Origin: Saposhnikovia divaricata
Lineage: Eukaryota; Streptophyta; Magnoliopsida; Apiales; Apiaceae
Assembly: GCA_036435485.1 (NCBI GenBank)
Contig: CM071598.1
Coordinates: 181,422,148-181,486,147, forward strand
Length of the DNA stretch: 64,000 nt
Reading direction: 5' to 3'
Shown here: positions 10,291 through 22,206 of the stretch, piece by piece
Layout: each line of letters opens with the position of its first letter
Position numbering within the stretch: position 1 is the first letter of the stretch
The notes under the pieces: model-generated
Told to the model about the DNA's origin: nothing
Database searches by the model: none
The model's input: only the letters and a program-made list of their open reading frames with translations
Translations under genes and position numbers: made by a program

Positions 10291-12639
10291 CACCCAAGAA
10301 CTATCCGAGATGGGATAGATGATGCCTGCGTCCAGCCACTTGAGAATCTCCTTCTTGACAACCTCTTTCATTATGGGATTTAGCCTCCTCTGATGTTCCA
10401 CTGAAGGTTTGCTCCCTTCCTCCATTGGAATTTTGTGCATACTAATGCCCTTGATGTCTGCAATTGTCCACCCTATAGCTGACTTGAACTCTCTCAGAAT
10501 CCTCAAGAGTTTCTCTTCTTCGCCACCTGAAAGGTTAGATGCAATAATCACAGGTAATGTAGATGCATCACCAAGAAAAGCATACCTTAGATGGTCCGGC
10601 AGTGGCTTAAGTTCAAGTTCAGGAGCTTCCTCAATAGATGGCTTTAGACGAATTTGTGATTTTTGAAGCTCAGCTAAACCAAGTGATGTGGGTGGAGCAA
10701 TGTTTCTCCTCTGGTATGGATTAGCATTCAACATCTGCATACATTCCGCATCCTCTTCATCTTCAGAGTCAGCATCCCCCTGTAATGTGCTGACCAAAGC
10801 ATCTGTCTTCAACAGCTGACTCATCTCCTTATGCTGCAGCGACTTGACCACATCAAGTCTGAAGCGTTCTTCTTCTTCAGTTGGCAGTTGCATGGCTTTA
10901 AAAACATTGAACGTGATGTTTTGATCATGCACTCTCATAGTCAGTTCCCCTTTTTGGACATCAATCAAAGTTTTGCCCGTGGCCAAGAATGGCCTTCCCA
11001 AGATAATGGGGATGTTCTTGTCTTCCTCGAAATCCAAGATAACAAAGTCAGCGGGAAAAATGAGTTTATCCACCTTGACTAAGACGTCTTCCACTATTCC
11101 ACGAGGATAAGTTACCGACCTGTCAGCCAGCTGCAAGGAAATATTGGTTGGCTTAGGGTCTGGAAGTCCGAGTGTCATGAAGACTGAGAGAGGCATCAGA
11201 TTGATGCTTGCACCGAGATCACACAAGCATCTGTTGAAAGACACGTTCCCAATAGTGCAGGGAATAGTGAAACTTCCTGGATCCTTAAGCTTCGGAGGAA
11301 GTTTCTGCTGCAGAATCGCACTACATTCCTCCGTCAATGCAACTGTCTCATAATCAGCTAGCTTTAACTTCTTCGAGAGAATCCCCTTCATAAACTTGGC
11401 GTAGCTAGGCATTTTTTCCAAAGCTTCAGCAAATGGGATGTTAATATGCAACTTTTTGAATACCTCCAGAAATTTGCCAAATTGCTGATCCAGTTTCTGT
11501 TTCTGCATCCTTTGAGGAAATGGTGGAGGTGGATAGACTGGAGGAGTCGCCTCTGAAGGAACTGACTGCTTAGCTGGTTGAGAGATTGGCTGTTTTTCCT
11601 TTTCCGCCACTACCTCTTGCTCATCCTGTTCTGAATTCTGCTCAACTTCTGCTCCCCCTGTGACTTTTCCTGACCGCAGGGTAATAGCTTGTACCTGTTC
11701 TTTGCTCTCTCGTTTGCCTGGATTGGGTTCTGTGTTGCTAGGCAAACTACCTTGCTGTCTTTGGAGTAGGGCATTTGCAAGCTGTCCAATCTGATTTTCC
11801 AAAGCCTTGAGAGAAGATGCTTGACTCTGGAGTGATACCGCTTGGCTTTTGACCATTGATCTCAATTCTTCCAATTCAGATTTTTCACTCGACTGTTGCT
11901 GAAATCCCGGAGGCTGATATGGCTGCCTCGGTGCATACTGCTGCTGCATCCCTGAAGGATTGAACTGTCTACCCCCAAACTGCTGGTTAAGAGGAGGATA
12001 AGATGATTGCTGCGTGTTGTTCTGACTGTTCCCCCAGCTAAAGTTAGGGTGATTTCTGTTGTTTGGATGATATGTATTAGGAGCTGGGACTTGTGGCCTT
12101 TGAAAGTTGCTGACGAACTGCGCTGACTCATTAGATATGGCGCATTGACGAGTGTCATGCCCCCCTGCACATAGCTCACAGATGCTAGCTACCTGTTGCA
12201 TCCCAAGATTAGCCAACGAATCCACCTTCATGTTAAGAGCTTCTAACTGAGCTGACAGAGCAGTAGCAGTATCAACTTGAAGAACTCCTGCTACTTTGTT
12301 TGGTTGCAATCTCTGCGAAGGATTTTGGTACTCATTCGCAGCCATCATTTCAATCAGATCATAGGCTTCCTCGTAGCTTTTAGCCCACAGCGCTCCACCA
12401 GAAGCAGCATCTACCATAGGCCTAGATTGGCTTCCCAGTCCATTATAGAAGCAATTAATAACCATCCAGTCGGGCATCCCGTGATGGGGGCATTTTCTGA
12501 GCATCTCCTTATAATGCTCCCAAGCTTCACACAATGACTCACCCTGTGTCTGAGCAAACTGAGCAATAGCATTCCTTATGGCCGCTATTTTGCCATAGGA
12601 AAGAATTTCGAGAGAAATTTTTGGGCAAGCTCTTCCCAA
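10240..12639 (-). pseudogene. gag C-terminal half and protease of element B
   Basis: A ~799-codon open segment. It starts with the C-terminal half of the gag domain (GESLCEAWEHYKEMLRKCPH), followed by a zinc-finger-like C-x2-C-x4-H-x4-C segment (CELCAGGHDTRQC) and a Gln/Pro-rich linker with a coiled-coil stretch. The aspartic protease has the active-site triad written DLGAS in CDLGASINLMPLSVF and a later ILGRPFLATG flap/helix motif; DLG in place of DSG or DTG is typical of Athila proteases. The segment ends in the RT N-terminus (EVVKKEILKWLDAGIIYPIS). It is joined by frameshifts to gag-N (12585-12639) and to RT (about 10250). Confidence 0.87.
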
Positions 12640-12977
12640 GTAGTAATCGATCCAGCCGGCAAAGAATGTAACCAGCCTTTAGCTTTGTCCCTTAAAGAGA
12701 AAGGGAAGAGTCTCAGTTTCACAGCATCATCAGAAACACCATTGAACTTGAAGGTGTCACAGATTTCGATGAAATTCCTAATATGCATATTAGGGTCCTC
12801 TGTTGCACCACCCCCAAACTGCACTGTGTTCTGCACCATCTGAATAGTTCCAGACTTAATCTCGAAAGTATTTGCTGCAATAGCTGGCCTGATGATACTA
12901 GACTGAATATCATTGATCTTTGGCCTAGAATATTCCATGAGTGCCTTTGGTTGTACCGGTGGATTAGGATCTCCCAT
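12585..12977 (-). pseudogene. gag N-terminal half of element B
   Basis: From the ATG at 12977-12975 (MGDPNPPVQPKALMEYSRPK), preferred because it directly precedes conserved gag sequence; the open frame extends upstream to 13106. The gag domain starts with NTFEIKSGTIQMVQNTVQFG and contains the LRLFPFSLRDKAKGWLHSLP helix. It resembles the gag of element A, supporting a common lineage. The frame is lost at about 12590-12600, where the continuation IAAIRNAIAQF is one frame over. Confidence 0.85.
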
Positions 12978-13186
12978 TGTACTAGTTGGTTCAACTTCTT
13001 CCTCTAGTAAACTATCTCTTCCTTCTTTTCTAGTTCCGCTTTGGTTTGAGATCGTGTTCGCATGCACGTTCAAGTACCTGAAAAATGAAGGAAAAGAAGA
13101 ACACAAGATAAGTAGTTAAACGGATCAAGTCAATAATCTATAACGACCACTGATGACAAGCACATAAACTACAATTAACACCGAAG

Positions 13187-13204
13187 TCCCCGGCAGCGGC
13201 GCCA
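13187..13204 (-). promoter_or_regulatory. Primer-binding site of element B (tRNA-Asp type)
   Basis: TGGCGCCGCTGCCGGGGA on the - strand, six bases after the LTR end, identical to that of element A. It is complementary to the tRNA-Asp 3' end with one likely mismatch. Confidence 0.82.
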
Positions 13205-13210
13205 AAAACT

Positions 13211-14969
13211 TGTTGACTCGTAAACACGCAAGTATACGTGGTCACAAAATAGCAAGTGATAAGAAAGAATTCGTTCCGCAGGGACAATGTGTAAAGCAAA
13301 TTCAATGCCTATTCAACAATGTATGGCTACTTCTTAATGCTTGACGATTTATCGAATTTGAGCTTTTATTATCTAAATGAATTAATCAACAATTAATAAC
13401 TAAGATTGACTTAACAAATGATATTATTATGCAAAAGAGACATGGGATTCCAACTTCATCGACAACTTCACTAACGGCTGACAAAAATATCGACTCGGGT
13501 GATGAATTCAATAATTAATCAGATAACACGATGATAATACGAGCTACCTTTCAGTAATCTCGCATCAAACCACTTAATTTCCACAAAAGATAGAATTTAA
13601 GAGGACACCAAACTATATTCAGATTATATATGTCTATACAATCTGGAAATATAACTGATTTAAGCTTAGGTTATCAATACGATTACATGGGGCAACATGA
13701 GATGGTTAAATCATATCACAACTCAAGAATAATTAAATTATTCAAGAACCCATGCTAATTTGGCTTAATCTAAACCCTAGAATCCACTTTCGCAATCATC
13801 TAGGATTAATTAAACAAAATGGTAGCTAATCATCTTTAAATTAAACCAACCAAATCAGATTATCGAAATTAAATCACCCTGAATCAATTACGTATCAACA
13901 CAGAAGTTGCATTATCGAATCTATTGGAACCCCATGAAAAGGGAAATTAGTTCATGATTGAATTAATAATTAACATGGAATTAATATAAAACATGGACCT
14001 AAAATTGAACATGTAAATAAGACAAGATGAAAATAATAAAGAAATTAAGAACAAGAGTAAGAAATTGAAACCAAATTGAAGACGAGAAAATCTGGAATTT
14101 GAAATTAAACTGGGAATTGATTCTTGGCTGCTACCTCAAGAACCTCAGTTTTTTTTAGTGTTGAACGGTACAAGATAATAATATCCTGATAGAAACCTAC
14201 ACCTAATATTAATAAGTTTTTTTAAAAAAAATAAAACTATTACAAAAGCCCAAAGGAATTTGGCCCAAATAAAATTTAATAACCCGGAATGGAATTAATA
14301 AAAAAAAACACGGCTACAACCCAAATGAGCTACACGGCAACAGCACTTCAAGAGACATACATATGCCCACTACAGAACAAGGGTCGAGCAGCAGCACACG
14401 AAGTCGCGCAGCAGCGCTTCTAGGCAGGGGCTTCATCGCGCTATTGCGCCTTGCCTCGCGCCGTTGCGCTCCTGGAAACCGAATGACCCCTGCGCTATAG
14501 CGCTAGAGCCGTGCGCAGCAGCGCCCAAACAAACAGACAGAGTGCCGCGCAACTGCGCTGTTGGCCGAGCAGCTGCGCAAATCTGAGCAGCCAAAAACGC
14601 GCGAACCTGCGCCATCCCTCGCGCTATAGCGCCCTTGATGCCCTGCTAGATGCTGCGCTATAGCACTATTAAACGGGCTCTTGCGCATGAAAGCTCCTGG
14701 AGTTGTCCACTTAAACTCCTCAAACCACAACAAGCCACAACCAGCCATATTCTTCTACACACCATTTGTTCAAAACCCATCCATAAGCTTCTATCTCACT
14801 AAAAGCATTATCCACCACCACCATAAATTCTTTCACGCCCTTAACGCCGACATGACTCAACCTACGAAAAATCACACAAAAATATATTAAACTACAATTA
14901 AACTTGAGAACACACAAACGTTTTAAGTCCAAACCGGAGGCATTTAGTGGATATAAAATCCACTTATCA
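13211..14969 (-). repeat. 5' LTR of element B (1759 bp)
   Basis: On the - strand it begins TGATAAGTGGATTTTATATC at 14969 and ends at 13211 (...GAGTCAACA), next to the primer site. The first bases TGATAAGTG are shared with the LTR of element A. Its U3 part (about 14395-14665) is strikingly GC-rich with a repeated palindrome (listed separately). The other LTR is outside the window. Confidence 0.82.
14404..14656. repeat. Array of GCGC-N4-GCGC palindromes in the U3 of LTR B
   Basis: About nine 12-mers of the form GCGC-NNNN-GCGC, with inner bases AGCA, TATT, CGTT, TATA (several times) or AACT, at irregular 20-40 base spacing inside an otherwise AT-rich LTR. The last copies are imperfect. The constant half-sites and fixed spacer resemble a site for a dimeric protein; that reading is inference. 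Confidence 0.75.
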
Positions 14970-15287
14970 GGAACTTCATCATAAACCTGGTACTCTGGTT
15001 GCAATAGTCTTCAAAGTAAGATATTTTCTAAATTCTCATGTTCTCGAAGCAAGGAAAACGGAGGGTTCTAGTTTCATTTGGTTGGGCATTTGGCAGGTTA
15101 AGGAGGTGATTAAAAAAGGTTTTCGATGGGTGCTAGGAGATGGGAAGAGCATTAATGTGCTTAGTGATCCTTGGATGAAGAATAAAGCTAATTTTTTGGT
15201 CGAGAACAAGAATTATTCTGTAGGTAGAGATACTAAAGTAAGCCTTTTCTTTAAGCATGTTGCACGTTATGAGATGATAATCGAATT
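14970..15287 (+). pseudogene. L1-type LINE ORF2 fragment (left piece)
   Basis: The + strand encodes TLVAIVFKVRYFLNSHVLEA, SSFIWLGIWQVKEVIKKGF and RWVLGDGKSINVLSDPWM, the typical region C-terminal to the reverse transcriptase in plant L1-like LINE ORF2 proteins. The reading begins directly at the outer edge of LTR B and is broken at 15287 by the LTR of element C. The continuation is at 28830, one frame over. The upstream RT and endonuclease must be left of element B, outside the window. Dead. Confidence 0.82.
15283..15287. repeat. Target-site duplication GAATT of element C, left copy
   Basis: GAATT directly precedes the TG of the 5' LTR; the same five bases follow the 3' LTR at 28825-28829. 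This fixes both element borders. Confidence 0.93.
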
Positions 15288-16540
15288 TGTTAGTCACAGA
15301 GGCATGTCTGAATACATCTAATAACAAGCCTAAGTATGTGTAATGCTATGCATTACCTACATGACCTCTTAACTGAGGAAACCTCTAGTTGTAGAGTTTC
15401 TATTTGTTCTGTACTTGTAGTAGGCATCAAATTCTAGTTGTGTAATTGTACTTATAAAGTCAAGAATAATGCTTGAAAGAAGTTCCAAGGTTCATGCCTC
15501 AAGCAAGGAGATAAAGACTGCCAAATAATCACAGTTGGGGTTTGAAGAAATGAAGAATTTGCCTAAGTACCAATTCGAGAAGTACATTTGTCTATTCGAG
15601 AAGTCTAGCATTCGAGAAGTCAGAGATTCGATATCTCAGAAGACAATATTCGATATCTCTGAATACACTGTTCGATATCTCATTCGATATCTCAGAGATT
15701 CGATATGTCTATTACTCTATTCGTGAACTCATAGAGTCAACAAGTCAAAGCATCATTCGAGTTCTCTAAGAATCAACAAGTCTCAGGGATTCGATATGTC
15801 AAAATGCTCTATTCGATATCTCAAGGAGTCCCAGAGAAAAGAGCTATTCGAGAAGTGATTCGATATGCCAATATAACACTATTCGAGAACTCAGAGTTAT
15901 CGATTAAGTCAATTCGAGTTCTCGAATCAATCACTTAGCCACTTCTCGAATACATTCTTGGAGACAAAATACTGAAGAATTGTACAAGTCAGAAACCTGC
16001 AACAAGCCAAGACGCTTTATTTGACTATGTACTATAAAGCACATTGGAAAGCCTACAAAGAAGCTTGTAGAGATAAGACAAAGGGACAAGGAGCTAAAGA
16101 AGTGGATCTGAACAGGCTTTGCAAAGTCAAATCTGTAGCCGTTTGGACTCTTACTTAAATGAGATAGACAGACTGGAAAGTTGTTTGTTTACCTACCTTA
16201 TTTGTAGTAAGTAGGTGTATCCATGTCTATAAGGATACAGCCTCACTTCCTTAGAAGATAAGTTTTTAGAGATAAGATTTTCATATACATCAGAAGAAAT
16301 ATCTCTCTGAGAAAAACGAAGCTGAGAATACTATCATTTGTATTCACAGATTGTAGCAAAATCTTTATCTAATAAAATATTAGATTAAAGTGATATTTTG
16401 TGGTGTTTTGTATTTGTATCTGCACTTACATATCTCACACACTCAACACATATCTTGCTGCAAAGATTCAATAACAAAGAAAAGTTCAAGAATCCATTCA
16501 CCCCCCCTCTGTATTCTTTTACTGTATTCAATACTCAACA
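15288..16540 (+). repeat. 5' LTR of element C (1253 bp)
   Basis: Starts TGTTAGTCACAGAGG, ends ...AATACTCAACA. The stretch 15575-15955 is an array of variants of ATTCGAGAAGT, ATTCGATATCTCAG and TTCGAGTTCTC. Relative to the 3' LTR it lacks one ~45-bp block of this array and has a duplicated short unit, so the array changes length by slippage or recombination. Confidence 0.92.
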
Positions 16541-16542
16541 AG

Positions 16543-16557
16543 TGGTATCAAAACAGG
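16543..16557 (+). promoter_or_regulatory. Primer-binding site of element C (tRNA-iMet)
   Basis: TGGTATCAAAACAGG two bases after the LTR; the first eight bases match the initiator-tRNA-Met site (TGGTATCA) used by most plant Copia elements, with divergence after that. Confidence 0.8.
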
Positions 16558-16583
16558 CTGTTTAATCTAAACAGAAAACGATC

Positions 16584-19115
16584 ATGAGTTCGAATACACC
16601 AAAGACTACAGGTACGGTGAAGGTCCCTAAGTTCGACAAAGAGAATTACAACCTCTGGAAAATAAAAATGCTGTTGTTCATCAAAGCTGCCAATCCTCTC
16701 TACCCTGACATCCTCAAGAATGGTCCATTTGTACCACAACAAGAAATTGCTGAATCTACAGTGGGCACAATAGTCATTCCTAGATCATATGTGGCAAAAG
16801 AGCCATCCAAATGGACGGACTCAGAGAAGGAAAAGGTTGCCCTAGACAGTCATCTCATGTTGCTGATCATAGACTCCATGGCTATGTCGATGTTTGCCAA
16901 CATAGCATCATGCACATCAGCCAAGGACATGTGGAACCACATCGAGGTGTTATGTGAAGGGACAGAGGAGGTAAGAGAGAATAGGAAACAGATACTGGTC
17001 ACACAGTATGAGGCTTTCATGGCACAGTCCAAAGAAAGTATTACTGATATGTTTGAGAGATTTCACAAGCTGGTGACTGAGCTTCAAATGAATGGGAAGG
17101 TTTACAGCACTAAGGAATTAAACATGAAGTTTCTACTATCTGTACCAAACCATCTAGAGCAAAGGGTCATATCTCTAAGAGAAAGAGATTTGAACAAAGT
17201 CACATATGATGTGCTCTATGGGGTTTTAAAGACTCATGAGCTTGAGTTGCTTCAGAAGAGGGCTATCCAAGCCAACCAAGGCAGAATGATAAACACATCC
17301 TGTGCCTTGATTGTCAACAAATCCGTTCAAGACCTGGAAGCATCTAGAAGTCAACTGAGAATAGAAGAGATAGTAGATGATGAAGAAACTGAAGAAGAAG
17401 TGACTGAACCTGTTGATGAAAAGGAAGAAGATGAGTTCTATACTCTTGAAGAGTTGGATGCCATGGAAAACACTTCATATGCTTTTATGGCTAGAAAATT
17501 CCCAAACATCAGATTTAAAAGGAATCAGCCCTTTAAGTATATATCTCAAAATCATTCATTCAACAAGAGCAAGGCACCTGTGAAAGCAAAAAAAAACAAA
17601 TTCAAAACCAGCTATGTGGATAGGTCATTTGTGAGATGTTATAGATGCAATGACCTAGGGCATTTTGCCAGTGAATGCAAGAAGCCTAAAAAGAAGGATA
17701 AGGAGTTTCTTGAGCTTGAAGCTAAGTATGAGGCTCTTCTAAAGAAGCATACACCAGGTAAGGCCTACATAGCTGAAGGGAAGTGTTGGGATGATTCTGA
17801 TAGTGATGGAGAAGAACAAGAATACTGCAACTATGCCTTGATGGCCAACTCCAAGGAAGAACCATCTGAATCAGACTTTCAGGTACCATCCCTCACTACT
17901 ATAGACATGTCTGTTTCTGAATACAAATCTATGGTTGAACAACTATCTGTTGAGATGTTTAATATTCATACTAGTATGACTGCTGCTAATGAAGAAATTG
18001 ATAAACTGTCTACTAAGAATGAACTATTGAACAAAAGAAATGAGGAACTAGAACTAACTGCTATGCAAGTAGAAAACCTTAAACAAGAAATCGAATATCT
18101 AAAGAATAAGGTTTTATGTGCTAGTCAAGTTGAGAAAGCTCTTAGGGATGAACTAGCTGAAAATGAATTTAAATTGAAAACATTTAAGAATTCCTCTAGT
18201 CTATTGCAGTCCTACCATGATAAAAATCTAGCTAGACCTAAGGCTGCTATTGGACTTGATTATGACACTCTCAAATAGAGGAAAGGCTATGCAGTCATTG
18301 AAGATGACATTGTTGTTCAAGAGGAAGTGCCTCAGGTTTTGAAAAAGGCTGAGACCCCAATATTTAAAACACCAACACTTGAGATTGATGAGGATGCCTT
18401 ACTCATTAAGCAAATGTTGGATGATGAAGATAAGGCACAATCAAATGAACAACAAGCATCCTCTAAGAGTGAGAATGTCAAAACCAAAGCCAAGGAGCCA
18501 GTATGAGGTAGACATAGACTTGAGAAATTTGTGAAGTTTGTTTCAGCTGGGAATAATGAGTTTTAGAAGAAAGTGGCAAAAAAGAAACAAAACAGGAATG
18601 GCAAATTAGGGATTAACAAGGACAACAATTATGCTTATGTGCCGAATGCCCCTAGGAAAGTTTGTCAAAATTGTTTTAGCACTAATAATTTAACTCATGC
18701 ATGCAAGAAACCATCTGGTAGTGTTGCTAAACCATTCTATGATTGCTCTGTGCCGTTAAGAAATAGAGACTCTCCTTTCTGTGATAAATTTGATTGTATG
18801 CCATGTAACATGAATGTAATGACTAGTTGCTTTAATTTGAGAAGACAATTCATGGAAGGTTGCATCAGTCACAATGTTCACACACACTACACAAGAATAA
18901 AGTCTTCAAGTCCTCCTAAAGTTAGGAAGGTACCTCTGTCACCTAAGTCTAAGAACCCTGATTCTAAGACTTCTAACAGTGACAAGAAGACTAACATCAA
19001 GAAAATTGATAAGCATGCTGTTTATGATAAAACTGTTGCTAAGCCACATGACCCAAACTTGTTTGGGTACCAAAGGAGAAGTAATACCTTTGTGCTTGCA
19101 GGGCAAAGAAAGTGA
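16584..19115 (+). pseudogene. gag polyprotein of element C with in-frame stops
   Basis: Starts at ATG 16584 (MSSNTPKTTGTVKVPKFDKE). A Copia gag domain (UBN2-like, with YNLWKIKMLLFIKA and ITDMFERFHKLVTELQMNG) covers roughly residues 15-230. It is followed by an acidic linker, a zinc knuckle CYRCNDLGHFASEC and a coiled coil. The frame stops at TAG 18276-18278 but continues in the same frame through two more stops (about 18505 and 18565) with Cys-rich segments (CQNCFSTNNLTHAC) up to 19115, as in the long Sirevirus gag. The stops look like point changes of Gln or Trp codons. Gag would form particles; here it is truncated. Confidence 0.85.
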
Positions 19116-21366
19116 AAGGAAGGTCATGTGGATTTTGGATAGTGGATGCTCAAACCATATGACTGGTGATATGGCCCTGCTATCACAGTATGAGGAGAAG
19201 GCTGGCCCAATGGTTGCTTTTGGAGATGACAGCATTGGCAACACACTGGGATATGGCAAGTTGGAAATTGGAAATGTCATCATTGAAAATGTAGCACTGG
19301 TCAAAGGGCTCAAGCACAATCTACTGAGTGTTGGTCAATTTACTGACAGAGGCATCAAAGTGAATTTTGACAAAGATGAATGTTTGATCACCCACAAGAA
19401 GACTGGTGACTTTGCTCTATCTGGAGTAAGGAAAGGAAGCCTGTTTGTAGCCAATATGAACTCTGTAAACAAGGACAAAATTTGTTGCTTTTACTCAAAA
19501 GCATCAAATGAAGATAGTTGGCTGTGGCATAAGAAGCTATCACACTTGAACTTCAAAGGCATTAATTCTCTAGTCAAAAGGAAGTTAGTGAGAGGCATGC
19601 CCACACTTGAATTCTGTCAAGGAGGAGTGTGTGAGGCTTGTCAAAAGGGAAAAATGAAAAGATCAAGCCACAAGTCAAAGACAGTGACATCAATAACCAA
19701 GCCCCTACAACTAATTCATATGGACTTGTTTGGGCCTGTCAATATTATGTCACTAGGAAGGAAAAAGTATGCTCTGGTGATGGTTGATGATTTCACAAGG
19801 TATACATGGGTAGAATATCTGGCATCAAAGGATGAGGCTCCACAAGTAATCATTGAGCATATAAAGAAAATTGACAAGGAAGCAAAGGCCAACAATGCAA
19901 GTGTGATTGCATTAAGAAGTGATAATGGAACAGAGTTCAGAAATGCCATGCTTGAAGCATTCTGCAAAGAGAATTGTATTTCTCAACAATTCTCAGCTCC
20001 AAGGACTCCACAACAAAATGGAGTTGTTGAGAGAAAGAATAGAACTCTGATTGAGGCTGCTAGAACAATGTTTCTTGATGCAAAGATGCCTACATGTTTT
20101 TGGGCTGAGGCTGTGAGCACTGCATGCTATATCCAAAACAGAACCCTCATCAACAAAAACATTGGAAAGACACCTTACAACTTGATGACTGGAAAGAAGC
20201 CCACTCTAAAGTATGTTCATACTTTTGGAAGCAAATGCTTTGTGTTAAAAGACAATTCAGAATATGTTGGAAAGTTTGATGCAAAAGCATTTGAAGGAAT
20301 TTTTCTTGGCTACTCTATGGAAAGAATTGCATACAAAGTTTATGTCATCACTCAAAAGAAAGTTATGGAAAGCACAGATGTGACATTTGATGACAGCAAA
20401 CTACCTGGATTAGAAGAAGCCAATGATGAAGATAAAGATCCTTTGAAGCTTGACAATCTAGATGATTCTGATGAGGAGATTGAAACTGAATTTGAGCCCA
20501 CAATCCAACAAACTCAAGTGAATGAAGAACCTGTGTCAACCAACAATGAAGAAACAAGCATCCAAGACACACCTGTGATTAGTGGCAACTTCACAGGGGG
20601 AGGAAATGTAAATGATCATGATCTGGATGATGAAGCAACATCAAGGCTGAGAAATCAATCTGAACATACAAGGAAATGGGATAGAGCACATACTGCAGAT
20701 CAGATAATTGGAGATCCAAATACAGGAGTGAGGACAAGGAGAACAACTCTAAATGAATGTCTCTATGGTTGCTTTCTATCCCAAGTTGAGCGTAAGAAAC
20801 TTGATGATGCATTGTTGGATCCTGATTGGATAATTGCTATGCAAGAGGAGCTAAACCAATTTGAAAGAAGCAAAGTATGGGAACTTGTGCCTGCACCAAA
20901 GGATAGAACCATTGTTGGAACAAAATGGGTTCTAAGGAATAAGATGGATGAAAATGGTGTAGTCAAAAGAAACAAAGCAAGGTTGGTTGCAAAAGGATAC
21001 TCTCAACAGAAAGACATTGACTATGATGAGACTTTTGCCCCTGTTTCTAGACTAGAGGCCATCAGAATTTTCTTGGCATTTGCTGCACATTCTGATTTCA
21101 AGGTTTATCAAATGGATGTCAAGAGTGCATTTCTGAATGGGGAGTTGGAAGAAGAAGTATATGTGCAACAGCCACCTGGCTTTGAGGATCCACAATTCTC
21201 TCACTTTGTCTACAGATTGCTTAAAGCATTGTATGGACTTAAGCAAGCTCCTAGGGCATGGTATGACACATTGTCACAATTTCTACTGGTGAACCAATTC
21301 ACTAGAGGCACACTGGACAAGACACTGTTTTACAAGAAACATGGTGATGATATTATCTTAGTTTAA
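19091..21366 (+). pseudogene. Protease, integrase and RT (first part) of element C
   Basis: After a frameshift near 19090-19115 a ~760-codon frame reads protease (WILDSGCSNHMTGD, active-site DSG), the GAG-pre-integrase finger (WLWHKKLSHLNFKGI and CEACQKGKMK), and the integrase core with D in MDLFGPV, D in LRSDNGTEF and E in QQNGVVERKNR. An acidic linker leads into the RT (WELVPAPKDRTIVGTKWVLR and YQMDVKSAFLNGELEEEVYV). It ends at a TAA (21364-21366) immediately before the catalytic box YVDDI, which is intact on the other side of the stop. The order PR-INT-RT is diagnostic of Copia. Confidence 0.9.
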
Positions 21367-22206
21367 ATCTATGTGGATGATATCATATTTGGCTCTACAA
21401 ATGAGAAGCTGTGTGAGAAATTCTCTAAACTCATGCAGAGCAGATATGAGATGAGTATGATGGGAGAATTAACATTCTTTCTCGGGCTGCAAGTGAGTCA
21501 AAGGAAGGATGGCATTTTTATAAGTCAAACCAAATACATCAAGGATCTATTGAAGAAATTTGACTTAGAAGAATGCTCGCCTGCAAAGACACCCATGGCC
21601 ACTGCCACCAAGTTAGATGAAGATGTTAAGGGCAAGAAGGTAGTTTTCTTAATCTACAGAGGCATGGTTGGTTCTCTACTCTACCTCACTGCTAGTAGGC
21701 TAGACATCATGTTTGCAACATGCTTGTGTGCAAGGTTTCAATCAAATCCAAAGGAATCACATATGATAGCAATAAAGAGGATTTTCAGATATCTGAAGGG
21801 CACACCAAACTTGGGGTTATGGTATCCAAGGACACAGGGTTCAATCTGGTTGGTTATTCTGATGCTGATTATGCTGGATACAGAGTACATAGCAAGAAAC
21901 AACTTAGAGACTTGGATCAGAAACCAACTTAGAGATTATGGACTTGTGTTGGAAAGAATTCCAATCATGTGTGACAACACAAGTGCAATCTCTATAGTTT
22001 CTAATCCTGTCAATCATTCTAGGACAAAGCACATTGACATCAGATATCACTTCATAAGGGAGCATGCAACTAATGGAACCATTGAGTTACATTGTGTTCC
22101 CACAGAGAAACAACTAGCTGACATATTCACTAAGCCATTAGATGAAGCCACCTTCACAAGGTTGGTTAGTGAGATTGGAATGCTGAATTCTTCAAATTCT
22201 GGCTAA
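21367..22206 (+). pseudogene. RT C-terminus and deleted RNase H of element C
   Basis: Same frame as the preceding piece: YVDDIIFGSTNEKLCEKFSK, then FLGLQVSQRKDGIFISQ and the block around GSLLYLTASRLDIMFATCLC. After FRYLKGTPNLGLWYP the frame slips; the next frame shows the RNase H start LVGYSDADYAGY. The conserved middle of RNase H appears deleted before RNQLRDYGLVLERIPIMCDN and the closing KHIDIRYHFIREH and ADIFTKPLDE motifs. So RNase H is missing its core and the protein cannot work. Confidence 0.86.

Larger units (their letters stand above)
6039..14969 (-). mobile_element. Athila-like Ty3 retrotransposon B, decayed and interrupted
   Basis: - strand order: 5' LTR (14969-13211), PBS (13204-13187), gag, protease, reverse transcriptase, RNase H, integrase, spacer, post-pol ORF. 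The ORF is cut at 6039 by element A, so B's 3' LTR lies left of the window. The domain order (integrase after RNase H) is that of Ty3 elements. The DLGAS protease motif and the post-pol ORF point to the Athila branch. Coding sequence is broken by at least two frameshifts and several stops, so it is dead. Its right edge abuts a LINE coding sequence at 14970, showing that B inserted into the LINE. Confidence 0.85.

Noticed and set aside
14433..14748. Ala/Arg-rich open frames on the - strand
   Set aside because: Translation of the GCGC palindrome array in LTR B.
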